Positions 61,907-64,000 of a stretch of 64,000 nucleotides of DNA are shown here, in pieces (within the stretch, counting starts at the first letter, position 1; every line of letters starts with the position of its first letter). Source of the stretch: Clostridium sp. CX1 (lineage in GTDB: Bacteria > Bacillota > Clostridia > Clostridiales > Clostridiaceae). The notes under the pieces are model-generated. The model worked only from the letters and a program-made list of their open reading frames with translations. It made no database searches and had not been told where the DNA came from. Location of the stretch: positions 62,001 to 126,000 of the forward strand of contig NZ_JAODOO010000012.1 in assembly GCF_025398335.1 (NCBI RefSeq), given 5' to 3'. A program made the translations under genes and the position numbers.

Positions 61907-62683
61907 TTAATAATAATTATTTATTGTATTTTCTAAAATTTCAGCTACATATCTGCTGCCTTGTGATGCATCATAGTCACTAATTGTAAGTATTATATGT
62001 TTTTCATCTAGCCCCGCTGCTTCTTGCATAAAGGATTTAAAGCCTCTCGCTCTTCTATCAATTTGCATAAAAAGGTTAACCCCTTCAGAGGATGGTAAAA
62101 AAGTAATCTCTAGTTCATCTAATACTCCCCTAAATGCTGACTGAGGAACAAATTCAAACTCCTGTAAGAAACCACCTTCACTTCTACCAATATATCCTGC
62201 TTTGCACTCTACTTCTCTCAATCTAAATCCTAATACATTTAGAACTGCATCTAGAACAACTTCCGTTGTATTACTTGGCCTAATTTCTATATAATCTCTA
62301 TCTTCAGGATCTATTGCCAGTGGAATTTCTAATTCTGTCTCTACCCATACAGTTTTCCTATTCATACTAATTGGTGTATGTTCAGGCACTCTAAAGGTAA
62401 AAGGAATTTGCTTTCTCTCATTAGGCGAAATTGCTATATCCCTACCTACTACTAATTTTACTAGTGTTGCCCTATGTTTTTGTTTAACATCATCTACTTC
62501 TTTGATGTATTCTGTTTTAAGCTCTACTTCTACCCTATCAATATTTTGCTCTGCAGAGCCTCCTAGAATATTTACAACCCCTTCTATATCTTCTCCAATC
62601 CTTACAGTAGATTGTAGAATCTCAGTGTTTACTTCAGCTCCCCCAACACCTACAGTTAATAATATTTTCTTAAATAACCCCAT
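61907..62683 (-). CDS. spo0M: Sporulation-control protein Spo0M
   Basis: 258 residues. GLFKKILLTVGVGGAEVNTEILQSTVRIGEDIEGVVNILGGSAEQNIDRVEVELKTEY is the diagnostic arrestin-like N-terminal half. PFTFRVPEHTPISMNRKTVWVETELEI and a C-terminal DYDASQGSRYVAEILENTINNYY complete the family. Spo0M influences sporulation onset and cell division in Bacillus; the mechanism is unclear. Strong ribosome site AAAGGAGG. Upstream palindrome at 62763-62780. Confidence 0.95.
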   Translation of the reverse strand: MGLFKKILLTVGVGGAEVNTEILQSTVRIGEDIEGVVNILGGSAEQNIDRVEVELKTEYIKEVDDVKQKHRATLVKLVVGRDIAISPNERKQIPFTFRVPEHTPISMNRKTVWVETELEIPLAIDPEDRDYIEIRPSNTTEVVLDAVLNVLGFRLREVECKAGYIGRSEGGFLQEFEFVPQSAFRGVLDELEITFLPSSEGVNLFMQIDRRARGFKSFMQEAAGLDEKHIILTISDYDASQGSRYVAEILENTINNYY

Positions 62684-62762
62684 ATTATTTCCTCCTTTTA
62701 AAATTGTTTTTATTTAAATACTAATAGAACTTTTAGTTTAGTATCGGCGAAATTGAACAATA

Positions 62763-62780
62763 AATTACAAATTTGTAATT
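62763..62780. promoter_or_regulatory. Perfect 18-bp palindrome upstream of spo0M
   Basis: AATTACAAATTTGTAATT, about 80 bases upstream of the spo0M start. Candidate operator. Confidence 0.5.
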
Positions 62781-62871
62781 TTTCATTATGTTTATTATAT
62801 ACTTATTGGAACATAAGTATCAATAAGAAAAAAGCCGGTGTGAAAGGCTAACACATACTGCCAGAGTACTA

Positions 62872-62904
62872 ATTATTCATATACTTAACAAGTATATGAA
62901 TAAT
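62872..62904. repeat. Perfect 15-bp hairpin in the spo0M/HNH intergenic region
   Basis: ATTATTCATATACTT / AAGTATATGAATAAT with loop AAC. No T tract follows. It sits in a 410-bp divergent gap with a GCC-GGTGT...ACAC stretch just upstream (62834-62853). It could be a structured leader or small RNA; no gene ends here. Confidence 0.5.
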
Positions 62905-63094
62905 AGGAAGTTTAGTTTTACCTAAGAATCTTATAATTGTAACAAAAGCAACTTCGCAGCATATAGGATTTTCCCTGTATGATTTATGTTAGTTCTTTAT
63001 TGAGACAAAAAATTTCATATATGTGGTATAATAAAAAATACTGACACAAAAATTATATACATAATACTAGTAACAAAAGAAAGCGGTGACTATT

Positions 63095-63775
63095 ATGAAT
63101 AATAAACAGGAATTAAAAGCTAACGAATATGAAGTAAAGGAAAACATTGCATATATAAAATTAAGAAAAAAAGATGGCTCAATTATTGATAGTAAAGTAG
63201 ATGTTGACGATTTAAAAATGGTACTAGATAAAGGTCTTTGGTTTGCAGAGTGGCATAAAGATTTTAACAGCTATTTAGCTCAAAGTTTACAACCCTCTCC
63301 TGCTACTGGAAAAAAGACTAAAGAAAAACAAAGTTTACACTCATTTATTCTAGGCGTACATACTAAAACTCCCATTAGACATATTAATGGAGATACTTTA
63401 GACAATAGAAGATGTAATATAGAGGTATATAATCAAAATGAAGCAGTTAATGATTATGAAGATATAAACTTAGAAACTACTGCTGTAATTCTTAGAGATA
63501 AATATGGAAGGAAAAAAGAAAAAACTTTAATTGATAAGGAAGACTTAGATAAAGTAATAAATAGTGGCTACTCTTGGGTTCATTATGTAAGTCGTGGAGA
63601 GCATCATGCTGTAGCTAATTCCCATAAGGGCAGGATTTTTTTAGAAAGCTTTTTAATGAACCCTTCTGAAGGTATGATTACAAAACATATAAACAATAAC
63701 ACTCTAGATAACAGAAAAGTTAACCTAAATAATGTACCATTAGTGGAAGAATCAGAGGACACCATAGTAGATTAA
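63095..63775 (+). CDS. Tandem HNH-like domain protein, likely DNA-binding
   Basis: 226 residues from ATG 63095 (GCGGTG just upstream). Two similar halves, each a short strand-rich part followed by an HNH/AP2-type finger: HSFILGVHTKTPIRHINGDTLDNRRCNIE (82-110) and ESFLMNPSEGMITKHINNNTLDNRKVNLNN (184-213). In active HNH homing-endonuclease-like proteins the sequence is usually DHINGNTLDNR; here Asp is replaced by Arg95 and Lys197. Loss of that metal ligand in both copies suggests a binding rather than cutting protein. Single gene; no intron, phage or restriction genes nearby. Confidence 0.7.
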   Translation: MNNKQELKANEYEVKENIAYIKLRKKDGSIIDSKVDVDDLKMVLDKGLWFAEWHKDFNSYLAQSLQPSPATGKKTKEKQSLHSFILGVHTKTPIRHINGDTLDNRRCNIEVYNQNEAVNDYEDINLETTAVILRDKYGRKKEKTLIDKEDLDKVINSGYSWVHYVSRGEHHAVANSHKGRIFLESFLMNPSEGMITKHINNNTLDNRKVNLNNVPLVEESEDTIVD

Positions 63776-63821
63776 TATCAAAGCGAAAAGAAAAATAGAA
63801 ATAATTTAGGGTAATAGTAAT

Positions 63822-63869
63822 GAAAGTTAACTTATAAGCCAGAATGCGGCTGCCCATAAGTTAACTTTC
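63822..63869. terminator. Terminator between convergent genes
   Basis: GAAAGTTAACTTAT (63822-63835) / ATAAGTTAACTTTC (63856-63869), perfect 14 bp, with an inner AGCC/GGCT pairing. Confidence 0.75.
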
Positions 63870-63887
63870 TAGCTATTTACTTATAAA

Positions 63888-64000
63888 TTAAATCTTCTTT
63901 TTTATTTCTACAAAAGTATCATAATAGGCTATTTGTTTTCCTATATCAGAAGCGTCCCCTTCTGTTAAGAAATTTGGGTTGGAGCTTTTCTCCCACCAGC
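63888..64000 (-). CDS. Partial gene at the right edge, unrecognised C-terminus
   Basis: An open frame of 36 complete codons on the minus strand ends at TAA 63888-63890: WWEKSSNPNFLTEGDASDIG followed by KQIAYYDTFVEIKKKI. It runs off the window. The convergent terminator at 63822-63869 supports a real gene. No family recognised. Confidence 0.6.
   Translation of the reverse strand, partial: WWEKSSNPNFLTEGDASDIGKQIAYYDTFVEIKKKI

Noticed and set aside
1-64000. CRISPR arrays, rRNA, tRNA, prophage or complete insertion sequences
   Set aside because: No regularly spaced repeats, no rRNA or tRNA signatures, and no transposase, integrase or phage structural genes were seen.

Overview
The window is AT-rich DNA from a low-GC, Gram-positive, spore-forming anaerobe, most likely a Clostridium or close relative. 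The evidence is a Spo0M homologue, three tandem CWB2 cell-wall-binding repeats, a GerMN-domain lipoprotein, FeoAB, a corrinoid methyltransferase cluster, AGGAGG-type ribosome sites with frequent TTG/GTG starts, and many rho-independent terminators. It reads as ordinary chromosome. I see no rRNA, tRNA, CRISPR array, prophage or complete insertion sequence. All assignments come from reading the sequence and recalling protein families; no search was run.

Layout. 1-2 kb: a PAS-rich hybrid histidine kinase cut by the window edge. 2.3-6.9 kb: flavin reductase-like protein, lipoate ligase plus lipoyl-domain dihydrolipoamide dehydrogenase, an AhpD-like protein, and a MarR regulator with a likely operator. 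7.1-11.7 kb: SstT-type symporter, SIMPL protein, and an ECF sigma factor with its membrane partner. 11.9-21.7 kb: D-serine ammonia-lyase, YoaP-type acetyltransferase, a divergent MocR regulator and EamA exporter, an APC amino-acid permease, and a short UvrA paralogue divergent from a WYL regulator. 21.8-28.3 kb: a six-gene corrinoid methyl-transfer operon (CobW-type GTPase, three UroD-fold proteins, corrinoid protein, corrinoid activator). 28.6-33.8 kb: permuted papain-like protein, YjdM/PhnA protein, methyltransferase, feoAB. 33.9-42 kb: a two-component system, MATE exporter, duplicated DUF4163/DUF3298 secreted protein, and an unrecognised coupled gene pair. 42-50 kb: MFS exporter, secreted GH113-like protein, large CWB2 surface protein, D-Ala-D-Ala carboxypeptidase. 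50-53 kb: VanRS-like system, then a cobalamin riboswitch with no full gene behind it and a decayed effector-binding gene. 53-64 kb: YdbS/YdbT-like PH proteins, MerR regulator, ATPase, GerMN lipoprotein, purine permease, aminopeptidase P, Spo0M, a tandem HNH-like protein, and a partial gene at the right edge.

How parts work together. The corrinoid operon looks like a self-contained methyl-transfer pathway whose substrate cannot be named, because no MttB/MtaB/MtgB/MtmB-type enzyme is present. The VanR-like regulator probably controls itself and the neighbouring carboxypeptidase through 11-bp-phased direct repeats seen upstream of both. The MarR, MocR, WYL and MerR regulators each sit beside candidate sites and likely targets.

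Most notable items: the corrinoid operon of unknown substrate with one UroD protein lacking the usual His ligand; a cobalamin riboswitch followed by only a 15-codon ORF and terminators; phased response-regulator repeats; a perfect 22-bp hairpin between divergent genes with nothing to terminate; a tandem HNH-like protein lacking the usual Asp before both histidines; a MITE-like inverted repeat; and convergent promoters that could make a short antisense RNA.
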